From NCBI GenBank assembly GCA_964567665.1, contig CAZMNN010000016.1, positions 1 through 52,032 of the forward strand: DNA of 52,032 bases, given 5' to 3'. This document shows positions 1 to 7,494 of this stretch, piece by piece. The notes beneath the pieces were generated by a model, which saw nothing but the letters and a program-made list of their open reading frames with translations, searched no databases and was not told where the DNA came from. Both the position numbers and the translations under genes were made by a program. The stretch is from UBA1731 sp964567665. GTDB taxonomy: Bacteria; Verrucomicrobiota; Kiritimatiellia; RFP12; UBA1067. Every line of letters begins with the position of its first letter. Within the stretch, counting starts at the first letter, position 1.

Positions 1-75
1 CGTCTTGTCCACGTAGATGCACCCCGACCGCCGCAGGTCGGGGAAGTCGCTCGTTGTCGTCGCAATCGGTTTCAT
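1..75 (-). CDS. AAA-ATPase-like / PD-(D/E)XK nuclease family protein, N-terminal fragment
   Basis: Only the first 25 codons lie in the window; the gene continues past the left edge. The translation begins MKPIATTTSDFPDLRRSG and goes on to CIYVDKT. This opening resembles the N-terminus of the AAA-ATPase-like (PF09820 type) family, large cytoplasmic ATP-binding proteins with a C-terminal nuclease-like domain that often occur in many copies per genome; their function is poorly known. The ATG at 75 lies 7 bp downstream of a perfect extended -10 box and has no ribosome-binding site, so the mRNA is probably leaderless. Family assignment rests on recall of the N-terminal motif alone, because the Walker motifs are outside the window. 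Confidence 0.6.
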   Translation of the reverse strand, partial: MKPIATTTSDFPDLRRSGCIYVDKT

Positions 76-296
76 GCGCGAAATTATACCATAATGTGCG
101 GCAATCCCAGGTGCTTCATCACCAGATTCAAAATGGTGACATGGGAAACGACAAGCGCAGCAGTTCCCGTCACCATCCATATCTGGTTTCCGTCAGCAAC
201 GCCTTGCCTCTGTTGATGAGTTCGCCGCATAAAATGGCCTTGGCGAGACGGCGTAGCGATGCCAATAGTAGAAAACGTATCAACGCCCTTCGCGCT
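76..296. other. Intergenic stretch with an open continuation of the serine hydrolase frame
   Basis: Between the partial ATPase gene and the serine hydrolase stop codon there is no convincing independent gene. On the minus strand the hydrolase frame stays open for 70 codons beyond its TAG (297-299) to a TAA at 84-86, and this TAA sits inside the -10 box of the ATPase gene. An ATG at 230 in that frame would give a 48-residue peptide with one hydrophobic segment. The stretch looks less GC-rich than its neighbours. It may be a small ORF, a decayed 3' end, or chance. Confidence 0.3.
83..91 (-). promoter_or_regulatory. Extended -10 promoter TGGTATAAT of the AAA-ATPase-like gene
   Basis: The reverse complement reads TGGTATAAT, an exact extended -10 element. 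Only 7 bp separate it from the ATG at 75, so transcription should start at or next to the start codon. Confidence 0.7.
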
Positions 297-1382
297 CTAC
301 GCGCCTCTGAAATGGAGCGATGCGAGCCTGAAGTCTTCGGAGGCCGGCCATGACGTGACATTGCGCAGGATCACAAGGAATCTGCGCGAAGACGGGTCAA
401 ACGCCACAAACGAGCTGCCGCCGTATATCATCCCAAACCTGTACAGCACACGAAGCCCGCCGTCAAGCGTCCGCACGTTCAACAATCCGCGCATTTCGCC
501 ATCCGCCGATTTCCGCAGCGGCCTCTCCGCGATCAGACCTTCGATTACGCGCCAATATTCCGAGAACACCTTGGCGCAGTCCGACGCCGAGGAATATATC
601 TCGCCCATCCCGCGCAGCGCAGGACCAAGATGATGCTCCGGAACCCTCGCTCCGCGTCGGCGCAGCCACGGCAGCTTTCCGGCGCACGGCGGCGCAACAC
701 GCAACGCCGCCGCACCGGACGGACAGAACGACGTATCCTCAAGTCCGAGAGGAACAACAAGTTCGCCGTGAAGGATGTCTTCGATGCTTCGTCCGGTCAC
801 GTCTTCGACGCACATGACGAGCAGGGCGAATCCCACGTTGGAATACTGCGGTTTTCCGTCGCGCACGAATGAAAGCGTACGGCGGCTTGACAATTCCGCC
901 CCGAAATCCTCCCGCGAATCGAACGCCGCGTAGATGTGCGTGCCAAAAAGTCCGCACATGAACGCCGTGTGCCAGTCGAGCGGATTCCACGGATTCAGGA
1001 ACTCGCGCGGCAGGCCTGACCTGTTCTCCATCAAGTCGCGAAGCGTGATTGCGCCATATTCCTGCGGCAACCGGAATGAGGAAGATGATCTTACGTCCGC
1101 GTCAAGGTTGATGCGTTCGTCCCGCTCCATGCGCAGCAGCGCAAGATGCACGTAGAGCTTCCCGAGCGACGCTATGCGGAATATGCGGTGTGGATCGCCG
1201 GAGAATCCGGTCTCCGTCGCGACGGCACACTCTGGATCGCCGACCTCGTTCAGGTAGAAGTCACGGACATCCTCAACGTCGGCACGTTCCGGCAACGTCG
1301 CGCACCCGGCCGCAATCATCAGCGCACAAGCCGCAAGGCACGGCAAAAAGAGCGCTCCGCCACAGCCGGCAGCGAACTTCAC
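297..1382 (-). CDS. Serine hydrolase lipoprotein, beta-lactamase class C / penicillin-binding fold
   Basis: Predicted envelope serine hydrolase of the beta-lactamase (PF00144) superfamily. Counting from the GTG at 1382, the SxxK catalytic motif SLGK is at residues 72-75 and the YxN motif YSN at 180-182. The third motif appears as YGG near the C-terminus instead of HxG or KTG, so activity and substrate are unclear. Starting at the GTG leaves a short lipoprotein signal ending in AAGC with Cys27 as lipidated residue. The longer ATG start at 1466 adds 28 residues of non-signal character and overlaps the HAD gene by 56 bp. Neither start has a clear ribosome-binding site; I prefer the GTG because of the signal peptide. 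It lies 28 bp after the HAD gene and is probably cotranscribed. The frame stays open beyond the TAG. Confidence 0.75.
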   Translation of the reverse strand: MKFAAGCGGALFLPCLAACALMIAAGCATLPERADVEDVRDFYLNEVGDPECAVATETGFSGDPHRIFRIASLGKLYVHLALLRMERDERINLDADVRSSSSFRLPQEYGAITLRDLMENRSGLPREFLNPWNPLDWHTAFMCGLFGTHIYAAFDSREDFGAELSSRRTLSFVRDGKPQYSNVGFALLVMCVEDVTGRSIEDILHGELVVPLGLEDTSFCPSGAAALRVAPPCAGKLPWLRRRGARVPEHHLGPALRGMGEIYSSASDCAKVFSEYWRVIEGLIAERPLRKSADGEMRGLLNVRTLDGGLRVLYRFGMIYGGSSFVAFDPSSRRFLVILRNVTSWPASEDFRLASLHFRGA

Positions 1383-1410
1383 AATTGACGCCCGCGCCGA
1401 CCGGACCGGA

Positions 1411-2061
1411 TCAGGGAAGGCTGTCCTTGATCTCGTCAGCACCGGCAAGCTCTTCCCTCGATCCATATCCCCACGTCACACCGATCGTACGCATTCCGTT
1501 CGCCTTGCCGGCATCGATGTCGCCACGGGTGTCGCCAACCATCACGGAATCGGCGGCCGACACCCCCATCCTCGAAAGAAGGAGCGCAAGCAGATCCGGC
1601 TTGGTGAACTTCCTGCCGTCAATGCTGTCGAAGCTCCATATCCCGTCGAAGAGCGCATCCCAGCCGAACTTCGCCGCAATCCTCTGCGTCGGCGCATGGC
1701 GCTTGTTCGTGACGATGTACATCTTCGCTCCGGACGCCTTCAGCGTCTCCAGCCATCTCTGCACCCCTGGATACGGCACAGTGTTCGGGAATCCGGAATC
1801 GTCATAGTTCGGACGGAACCGTTCCACCATCTTTGCGACAAGCTCCGGCGTCGCATCGTCAAACAGCTCATAGACTATCTTGTCGAGCGTAGGGCCGATC
1901 GAGAACACCTCGTCAAAGCGAGGACACTCACGACCGAGATCGGCTATCGACTTCTTCCACGCCACGACGATATCCTCGCCCGTACGCGCAAGCGTACCGT
2001 CAAGGTCAAAAAACCAGTGGCGGCGCACAACGCCGCCACTTTTCATCACGTTGTCTTCCAT
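1411..2061 (-). CDS. HAD-superfamily hydrolase, phosphoglycolate phosphatase-like
   Basis: A 216-residue cytoplasmic HAD phosphatase. Motif I is FFDLDGT with Asp19 (nucleophile) and Asp21. Motif II is the Thr of YIVTNK, followed by the conserved Lys of motif III, and motif IV is the pair in MVGDTRGDID. The helical cap between motifs I and II puts it in subfamily I with Gph and PpaX types. Substrate cannot be read from sequence; 2-phosphoglycolate or pyrophosphate are usual for close relatives. The ATG at 2061 is 8 bp from an extended -10 box and lacks a Shine-Dalgarno, suggesting a leaderless message; an in-frame ATG at 2046 is the alternative. It heads a two-gene unit with the serine hydrolase. 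Confidence 0.85.
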   Translation of the reverse strand: MEDNVMKSGGVVRRHWFFDLDGTLARTGEDIVVAWKKSIADLGRECPRFDEVFSIGPTLDKIVYELFDDATPELVAKMVERFRPNYDDSGFPNTVPYPGVQRWLETLKASGAKMYIVTNKRHAPTQRIAAKFGWDALFDGIWSFDSIDGRKFTKPDLLALLLSRMGVSAADSVMVGDTRGDIDAGKANGMRTIGVTWGYGSREELAGADEIKDSLP

Positions 2062-2069
2062 GGGTGCGG

Positions 2070-2078
2070 ATTATACCA
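2070..2078 (-). promoter_or_regulatory. Extended -10 promoter TGGTATAAT of the HAD gene
   Basis: Exact TGGTATAAT on the minus strand, 8 bp upstream of the ATG at 2061 and just beyond the malic enzyme stop codon. Confidence 0.7.
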
Positions 2079-2096
2079 CAGCGGCCAGACGATACG

Positions 2097-3395
2097 TCAT
2101 GCCCGGCTGCGGTTGCGCTCCTCAAGCGCCGTCCGGTAGGCGGACAGATCGACGTCCATCTGCGCAACGCCGCTCTTCACCGCAGCCTCTGCGACGGCAT
2201 ACGACACCTCGACAAACAGACGGCGATCGAACGGCTTCGGGATGATGTAGCCGTCGCCGAACACCAGCGTCTCGTCGGGATATAGCGCCTGCACCTCAGG
2301 CGTCACAGGCTTCCTTGCGAGCATCGCAAGCGCGTTTGCCGCCGCGACCTTCATCTCCTTGTTGATCGTCCGCGCGCGGACATCGAGCGCACCGCGGAAA
2401 AGGTACGGGAATCCAAGCACGTTGTTGATCTGGTTCGGATAGTCGCTGCGTCCCGTGACCATGACGTAACGCCGTCCCTTGAGCGCGACAGCGACATCCG
2501 CAGGATCGATCTCGGGATCAGGATTCGCCATCGCGAATATCGCCGGAAACTCCGCCATCTTCCGGACGTCATCGCCGGAAAGCACGTTTGCGGCGGATAC
2601 GCCGATGAAGACGTCCGCTCCGACAAGGGCCTCCTGAAGCGTACGGCAGCCGGTCGTGACGGCGTGTCTGCGCTTGTACTGGTTGAGGTCGGTGCGGTCG
2701 GCGCGGATCACGCCCTTCGTGTCGCACATCGTGATGTCTTTCACACCTGCGGCCTTGCACATCTCGCAGATGCGGATGCCGGCGGCGCCGGCGCCGTTCA
2801 TCACCACCTTAAGCTCCGGCAGCGGCTTGCCGGCAAGCTCCGCATAGTTCATCACGCCGGAAAGCGCAATCACCGCCGTTCCCCACTGGTCGTCGTGGAA
2901 CACCGGGATGTCAAGCTCCGCATCAAGCGCATCCTCAATCTCGAAGCACGCAGGAGCCGATATGTCCTCAAGATTCACGCCGCCGTACTGCGGCGCAATC
3001 GCCTTCACGGCCGCAATCACGCGCTGCGGATCCGTCTTCCCGGTGTCCTTGCCGTCCTGCCTGCAGTGGGCAAGAGGAACGGGCCACGCATCCACGTCGC
3101 CGAACGACTTGAACAGAACCGCCTTACCCTCCATCACGGGGATCGAAGCGGATGCGCCAAGGTCGCCGAGACCGAGAATCGCCGTGCCGTCTGAGACGAC
3201 GGCAACGAGATTCGGCTTGGCCGTGCAGCTGTACACAGCATCCGGCCTCTCGGCGATGGCCTTCACCGCCTGCGCCACGCCGGGCGTGTACGCAAGGCAA
3301 AGATCCTCCTTTGTCTTCAAGCCCTTCGGCAGCGACACCGCGACCTTGCCGCCCTTGTGGTACGCAAGCACCTCTTCTCGGGAAAACGACGCCAT
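2097..3395 (-). CDS. NAD(P)-dependent malic enzyme, short form
   Basis: Oxidative decarboxylation of malate to pyruvate, linking the TCA cycle to pyruvate and NAD(P)H supply. The 432 residues match the short bacterial and archaeal malic enzymes (no phosphotransacetylase domain). Visible motifs are the catalytic Tyr in YTPGVA (Tyr36), the catalytic Lys in MEGKAVLFK (Lys91), metal-binding acids at Glu143-Asp144 and Asp168-Asp169, and the nucleotide-binding GAGAAG at 201-206. One oddity is FHDDQWGT at 166-173, where many relatives have His or Gln in place of Trp171. A strong Shine-Dalgarno (AAGGAGG, 6 bp spacing) supports the start. It lies 11 bp after the peptidyl-prolyl isomerase gene and is probably last in that operon. 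Coenzyme preference is not readable. Confidence 0.92.
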   Translation of the reverse strand: MASFSREEVLAYHKGGKVAVSLPKGLKTKEDLCLAYTPGVAQAVKAIAERPDAVYSCTAKPNLVAVVSDGTAILGLGDLGASASIPVMEGKAVLFKSFGDVDAWPVPLAHCRQDGKDTGKTDPQRVIAAVKAIAPQYGGVNLEDISAPACFEIEDALDAELDIPVFHDDQWGTAVIALSGVMNYAELAGKPLPELKVVMNGAGAAGIRICEMCKAAGVKDITMCDTKGVIRADRTDLNQYKRRHAVTTGCRTLQEALVGADVFIGVSAANVLSGDDVRKMAEFPAIFAMANPDPEIDPADVAVALKGRRYVMVTGRSDYPNQINNVLGFPYLFRGALDVRARTINKEMKVAAANALAMLARKPVTPEVQALYPDETLVFGDGYIIPKPFDRRLFVEVSYAVAEAAVKSGVAQMDVDLSAYRTALEERNRSRA

Positions 3396-3406
3396 GCCAA
3401 TCCTCC

Positions 3407-3910
3407 TTACCGCTTCTCTTCAACCGTCACGCTCTTGATGACGATCGGCTTCACCGGCACGTCCTGATGCATTCCATGGTTGCCGGTCTGCACTTTCGCG
3501 ATCTTGTCGACGACGTCCATCCCCTTCGTGACGCTGCCGAAGACGGCATACCCGAAGCCCTGCGGCGTGGGATTGCGGAAATCGAGGAACGAGTTGTCCA
3601 CGAGATTGATGAAGAACTGGCTTGTCGCAGAATCAACGACCATCGTACGGGCCATGGCAATCGTACCGCGCGCGTTCTTGAGGCCGTTCATCGCCTCGTT
3701 GCGGATTGGCTCCTTTGTGGGCTTGTCCGTCATGTCCGGCGTGAACCCGCCGCCCTGGACCATGAACCCGTCGATCACACGGTGGAATATCGTGCCGTTG
3801 TAGTGGCCGCTTTTTGCGTAATCCGCAAAGTTCTTCACCGTGGCGGGGGCCTTCTTCTCGTCCAGCTCAAGCTCTATCGTGCCGAGATCTGTTTCCATTG
3901 TCGCTTTCAT
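3407..3910 (-). CDS. Peptidyl-prolyl cis-trans isomerase, cyclophilin type
   Basis: A single-domain cyclophilin of 167 residues with no signal peptide, so cytoplasmic. It shows the family core FHRVIDGFMVQGG (42-54, including catalytic Arg44), GTIAMAR near 82, SQFFINL near 97 and FGSVTKGMDVV near the C-terminus. It catalyses proline isomerisation during protein folding, like PpiB. The start has a good Shine-Dalgarno (AAAGGAG). The gene sits between the larA-like gene (49 bp upstream) and malic enzyme (11 bp downstream), with no functional link obvious beyond cotranscription. Confidence 0.92.
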   Translation of the reverse strand: MKATMETDLGTIELELDEKKAPATVKNFADYAKSGHYNGTIFHRVIDGFMVQGGGFTPDMTDKPTKEPIRNEAMNGLKNARGTIAMARTMVVDSATSQFFINLVDNSFLDFRNPTPQGFGYAVFGSVTKGMDVVDKIAKVQTGNHGMHQDVPVKPIVIKSVTVEEKR

Positions 3911-3959
3911 CTGTTTTCTCCTTTTATCGTTTTAAATGTCCTTGTCATGCCGGCCGCCG

Positions 3960-5240
3960 CTACGCATTGAACCGTTCGCGGTCTATCCAAAGGCCGAGCG
4001 CGGGGTTGGGTATGAAGTATATCTCCTCGCCATCAACCGTGTTGTAGCCGTATTTGAGCGTTTCGGGGTTGTACTTCCTGGCCATCTCCACGCAGTCCGC
4101 GGACTTGAACCCTACGCTCTCAACCTCTTTCTTGGAGATGTCCTTCACGCAGTAGGTGATCGTGAAGCGTCCATCGGAGGAGCCATGTATGAGATGCGCC
4201 GCCGCACCCATGTTTGCGCGAAGATCCTCGGCATCAGGACGGTTGAACACCTCAAGCGTGTGCAGACGCCCCCTGTAGCCGTACTTGCGGATGAGCGCAT
4301 CGACAGCCTTGTCCTCACCGAATGTGTGCACACCGGGCGCAAGCACGATCAGTTCGCCGCCATCCGCCATCGCCATGCGCGTACGGTACACTGACTTGTT
4401 GCCGAGCCACGTGGACGTGAATTCGGAAGGGTCAAGATAGACGACGCATTTCCTGATTCCGCGCTCCACGTAGTCAATGTTCTTCTCCTGCGCCAGCTTG
4501 ACCGCTTCGGTGAGGCAGTTCCGCCCTTCCCCGATGAATATCCCGTGGGAATGGATCTTGCCGCCGGGTGCGGTGTTCACGGTCAGCACCCAAAGGATCG
4601 GACGATCCGACATGAACTTCTCAAGCGCATAGTCGAACAGGCGGCGCACCGGGGTGTGGTCGCGCCCCATCGCCTTCTCCATGCCGCACACCGCGCCGAT
4701 CATGTGGGACTTGTTTATCATGTCCGCCCCGCCGCATCCCACAAAGACGTTCTTGGCATGGTTCGCCATGCCGATCACCTCGTGAGGGACAACCTGCCCA
4801 GGAGATATGATGAGATCGTATCTTTCATCCATCAGGCGGCGATTTACCTCAACGCTGACCGGATCCGTCCAGAGTCCATCTGAAATCTCCCTCACGACAT
4901 CTGCCGGCACCTCACCGAGCTTCACCACGTCCGTGCGCCAGTTGTGAACAATCATCCTGTCGTACGGGATGTCCGGGAACATGACGCTCCACTGCGCCTC
5001 CGAGACCGGCACGTGCGTTCCGAGCGCAGGCATTACGTCCACAGACACCCCTCTCGCCGTGAGCATCCTGTAGTAGGCGCAGGATATGAACCCCGCATTG
5101 GAATGGAAGCGCGTGAAATCCGGCGGGATGATCAGCACGTTCCTGAGGCTGCGCCCCTCTATCGACTTCTCAAGCAGAGCCGCAATCTCCCCGTTGGAAA
5201 GCCCCTCGCCGCCTTCGGCGATTCTGAAGATATCATCCAT
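3960..5240 (-). CDS. LarA-family (DUF2088) nickel-pincer racemase/epimerase-like protein
   Basis: A 426-residue homologue of lactate racemase LarA. Visible features are DFTR at 41-44, the LGTH motif with His76 (equivalent to LarA His108), VPHE with His153, Lys163 in HAKN at the position of the cofactor-linked lysine, and His179 in KSHM. LarA enzymes use a nickel-pincer nucleotide to racemise or epimerise 2-hydroxy acids, and the wider family includes enzymes acting on sugar acids and other substrates. The substrate here is unknown. The maturation genes larB, larC and larE are not in this window. It follows the argA-like gene by 19 bp, so the two are probably cotranscribed. Confidence is good for the family and low for the exact reaction. 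Confidence 0.8.
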   Translation of the reverse strand: MDDIFRIAEGGEGLSNGEIAALLEKSIEGRSLRNVLIIPPDFTRFHSNAGFISCAYYRMLTARGVSVDVMPALGTHVPVSEAQWSVMFPDIPYDRMIVHNWRTDVVKLGEVPADVVREISDGLWTDPVSVEVNRRLMDERYDLIISPGQVVPHEVIGMANHAKNVFVGCGGADMINKSHMIGAVCGMEKAMGRDHTPVRRLFDYALEKFMSDRPILWVLTVNTAPGGKIHSHGIFIGEGRNCLTEAVKLAQEKNIDYVERGIRKCVVYLDPSEFTSTWLGNKSVYRTRMAMADGGELIVLAPGVHTFGEDKAVDALIRKYGYRGRLHTLEVFNRPDAEDLRANMGAAAHLIHGSSDGRFTITYCVKDISKKEVESVGFKSADCVEMARKYNPETLKYGYNTVDGEEIYFIPNPALGLWIDRERFNA

Positions 5241-5259
5241 TTTCCGCGCCCTTTCGGTT

Positions 5260-5754
5260 TCAGAGTTTTCTTGACATCGCTATTTCCGGACAGGTGAAGG
5301 GATCTGCGTGTTTCGTGCAGTGTATGCACCCGGAATAGAGCTTGTGCATCACCTTCGACTTGGGTATCTCGCAGAATCCGAGCTTCTTGAAAAATTCCGG
5401 GGCGAACGTAAGCACAAGGGCCTCCGCAGGACGGAACGGCTCAATGCGCCTGAGCAGGGCGTCTATCAGCGCCCTGCCGATGCCGTAACGGCGATATTCC
5501 GCAAGCACCGCCACGGACTGCAGCTCCACGGTGGCCCGCTCCGCAACGCCGATCTCCGGAAGTATCGAATACGTCGCACACCCGACAAGGTCGCCATCGC
5601 CTGATTCCGCGACAATAAACCTGTCTATGTTGGACACTATGTCCCCCATGGGCTTCGGTATAAGCTCATCGGGATAGCCGCGTATCATGGCGAATATCCT
5701 GCCGGCGTCGCCAAGCCGCGCAGCGCGGAGCGCAAATTTCGGTGTGTCGTTCAT
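5260..5754 (-). CDS. argA: GNAT N-acetyltransferase, probable amino-acid (glutamate) N-acetyltransferase
   Basis: A 164-residue GNAT enzyme. The acetyl-CoA loop is RRYGIG at 88-93, and the C-terminal part shows the FFKKLGF fold signature followed by a cysteine-containing tail (Cys143, Cys146, Cys155) ending CPEIAMSRKL. That tail is typical of the short ArgA-type N-acetylglutamate synthases of arginine biosynthesis, which is why the symbol is offered; another GNAT substrate is possible. I place the start at the ATG at 5754, not the upstream in-frame start at 5826, because a perfect extended -10 box lies between them at 5806-5814. It is the first gene of an apparent operon with larA-like, isomerase and malic enzyme genes. 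Confidence 0.7.
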   Translation of the reverse strand: MNDTPKFALRAARLGDAGRIFAMIRGYPDELIPKPMGDIVSNIDRFIVAESGDGDLVGCATYSILPEIGVAERATVELQSVAVLAEYRRYGIGRALIDALLRRIEPFRPAEALVLTFAPEFFKKLGFCEIPKSKVMHKLYSGCIHCTKHADPFTCPEIAMSRKL

Positions 5755-5805
5755 GTCTCGCTGAACGGCACTTCGACTGATGCCCTGTCGCCGTTCGTGC
5801 GCAGG

Positions 5806-5814
5806 ATTATACCA
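5806..5814 (-). promoter_or_regulatory. Extended -10 promoter TGGTATAAT of the argA-like operon
   Basis: Exact TGGTATAAT on the minus strand, 51 bp upstream of the ATG at 5754. It lies inside the longest possible ORF and therefore argues for the shorter start. Confidence 0.7.
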
Positions 5815-5918
5815 AATCCCGGCCAAGAATGAAAATGCGGCTTCGCCGTCCCGCCCCTTGAAGCTGCAATATCCAGTGAATCGGAAAAAAGGAAAGGCAA
5901 CGACTGTGATGCGACGGG

Positions 5919-5935
5919 GAAAAAGAGGGATTCCC
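5919..5935 (-). terminator. Possible weak terminator after the FAD oxidoreductase
   Basis: On the minus strand a short palindrome (AGGGATTCCCT, 4-bp stem) is followed by CTTTTT, about 60 bp beyond the oxidoreductase stop codon. The stem is short, so this is only a candidate for the end of the 13.9-6.0 kb operon. Confidence 0.3.
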
Positions 5936-5996
5936 TATGAGGGAGGTCGCCTGAGACGGAACAGAAAGCCCCACAACACAAGCCCCTTTCTTCTGT

Positions 5997-7433
5997 TCAG
6001 ATGAAGACCTTCGCCCTTTCAAGCGCATTTCTAAGCTCTCCATAGGGGAGATTGCGCGGAGATATGCCTTTCTTCGCACATAAGGCGGCGGCGGTGCCTG
6101 CCGCTTCGCCCGTCACGAAGCACGGACATATCAGGCGGAAGGTATCCACGGAATCGGGGGCACCAAGACAACGCCCCGCTGCCAGGATGTTGTCACCCTT
6201 CTTCGGCACAAGCGAGCGGTACGAAACCTGCATTGCAGGATGTTTCGGGCCGTCCGCGCCAAACCATCCCACGATCTCTTTCAAGTTGCCGCCGGAACGC
6301 TGAGCCTCCCTCGAATGCACAAATTCCGCATCAAGGAGTCGCGTCGCCCTCGGACCTATCTGAGAACAGGTGTTGGCGATGTAGACCTCTTCCCATCCTG
6401 GCGTCTTCTGCATCTTGGATACATGTTCCCACCAGTATTTCCGGTGCATCATCTCCGCCCTTGAGAGGTCTCGGACGGAAAGACCGTCGCCCTTCGGTCC
6501 AAGTCTGCCGCCCCACCATGTATCAGGGTTTGCCTCGTTGCTGTGCATGGGCCAAGGATTCGGCAACCCGAACGGATCTTTGCCGGCATCCATAGCCGGA
6601 TTCTTCGCCGTCACACGTTCCATGTTTCCAAGGCGGGCAATGAAACCTATGGCGTGCGTTATCTGGCGATAGCCGCATCCGGCGGCGAAGAAGATGTCTC
6701 CGTCCCCAGTGGCGTCAACGACCTGCTTGGCAAGGATGGCCTGCAGTCCTTGCTTCGACTGGAACACCACCCCAAGCGTCTTGTCTCCATCCTGTATCGT
6801 ATCGACACCCCACGAATGGAAAAACATCTCAACGCCGGCTTCGGAAACCATGGTGTCCATGAGATATTTTGCCGCTTCGGGGTCTATGGTCGGCTGCCAA
6901 TGCGTCCTGTTCTCGGCATCCTTCTTAGACGGTCTTCCTGTCTTCGGCCCAAGAAGTGTCGCCCGATCCATGAACTCCTCGCAAATGCCTCGCGTGACAA
7001 GTGTCCACCTGTTGCCGGCTTCCCTTCTCGACGTCGCAAGCATCACAAGAACCATGCCGTTTGTGAAAAGTCCGCCAAGCGAACCGTAGCGTTCGACGAG
7101 CGCAACCTTTGCACCGGTCCTTGCGGCGGCGATGGCGGCGGAAAATCCTGCAGGGCCGCCACCGACAACCACGACATCAGTCTCGTGGAAAAGCGGAATC
7201 TCACGCGCCGGCTGGATTATCTTTCCGTCCTTTAAATGGCAGCTCGGACCGTCCTCGATCGTATGCGGAATGGGGAATATCCGCTGTCCGAACCAGACGT
7301 TGTCCGGATCGCCGACAGAGCCAGGCGGAAGGCTCCTGTTGGTGGCAACATGGTCGTCCGCAATCGCTGCGCCAGCCACCCCTGCGCTGCACAATCCAAG
7401 TTTGCGCAAAAATTCGCGTTTTGTGATCTGCAT
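5997..7433 (-). CDS. FAD-dependent oxidoreductase (PF12831 type)
   Basis: A 478-residue flavoprotein. After a 30-residue leader with a KREFLRKLG start reminiscent of a weak Tat or Sec signal, residues 86-120 form a Rossmann FAD site with VVVVGGGPAG at 87-96. The C-terminal AAGRCLGAP and TGEAAGTAAALCA segments are the second family hallmark. PF12831 proteins are common in PVC and Bacteroidota glycan clusters but mostly lack a known substrate. It is the last gene of the five-gene exported operon, 55 bp after the GH20-like gene, with a Shine-Dalgarno (AAAGGAA). A role in oxidising a released sugar is an inference from context only. Confidence 0.8.
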   Translation of the reverse strand: MQITKREFLRKLGLCSAGVAGAAIADDHVATNRSLPPGSVGDPDNVWFGQRIFPIPHTIEDGPSCHLKDGKIIQPAREIPLFHETDVVVVGGGPAGFSAAIAAARTGAKVALVERYGSLGGLFTNGMVLVMLATSRREAGNRWTLVTRGICEEFMDRATLLGPKTGRPSKKDAENRTHWQPTIDPEAAKYLMDTMVSEAGVEMFFHSWGVDTIQDGDKTLGVVFQSKQGLQAILAKQVVDATGDGDIFFAAGCGYRQITHAIGFIARLGNMERVTAKNPAMDAGKDPFGLPNPWPMHSNEANPDTWWGGRLGPKGDGLSVRDLSRAEMMHRKYWWEHVSKMQKTPGWEEVYIANTCSQIGPRATRLLDAEFVHSREAQRSGGNLKEIVGWFGADGPKHPAMQVSYRSLVPKKGDNILAAGRCLGAPDSVDTFRLICPCFVTGEAAGTAAALCAKKGISPRNLPYGELRNALERAKVFI

Positions 7434-7468
7434 GGTTCACATTCCTTTCTGTCCGCATCTTCCGGACT

Positions 7469-7494
7469 GAACTTGTCACTCGAACTTGTCACTC
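7469..7494. repeat. 13-bp tandem duplication across the GH20-like stop codon
   Basis: GAACTTGTCACTC occurs twice in direct tandem (7469-7481 and 7482-7494). The second copy contains the stop codon of the GH20-like gene, so the last codons and stop are duplicated downstream. It looks like a recent small duplication with no effect on the encoded protein. Confidence 0.8.
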
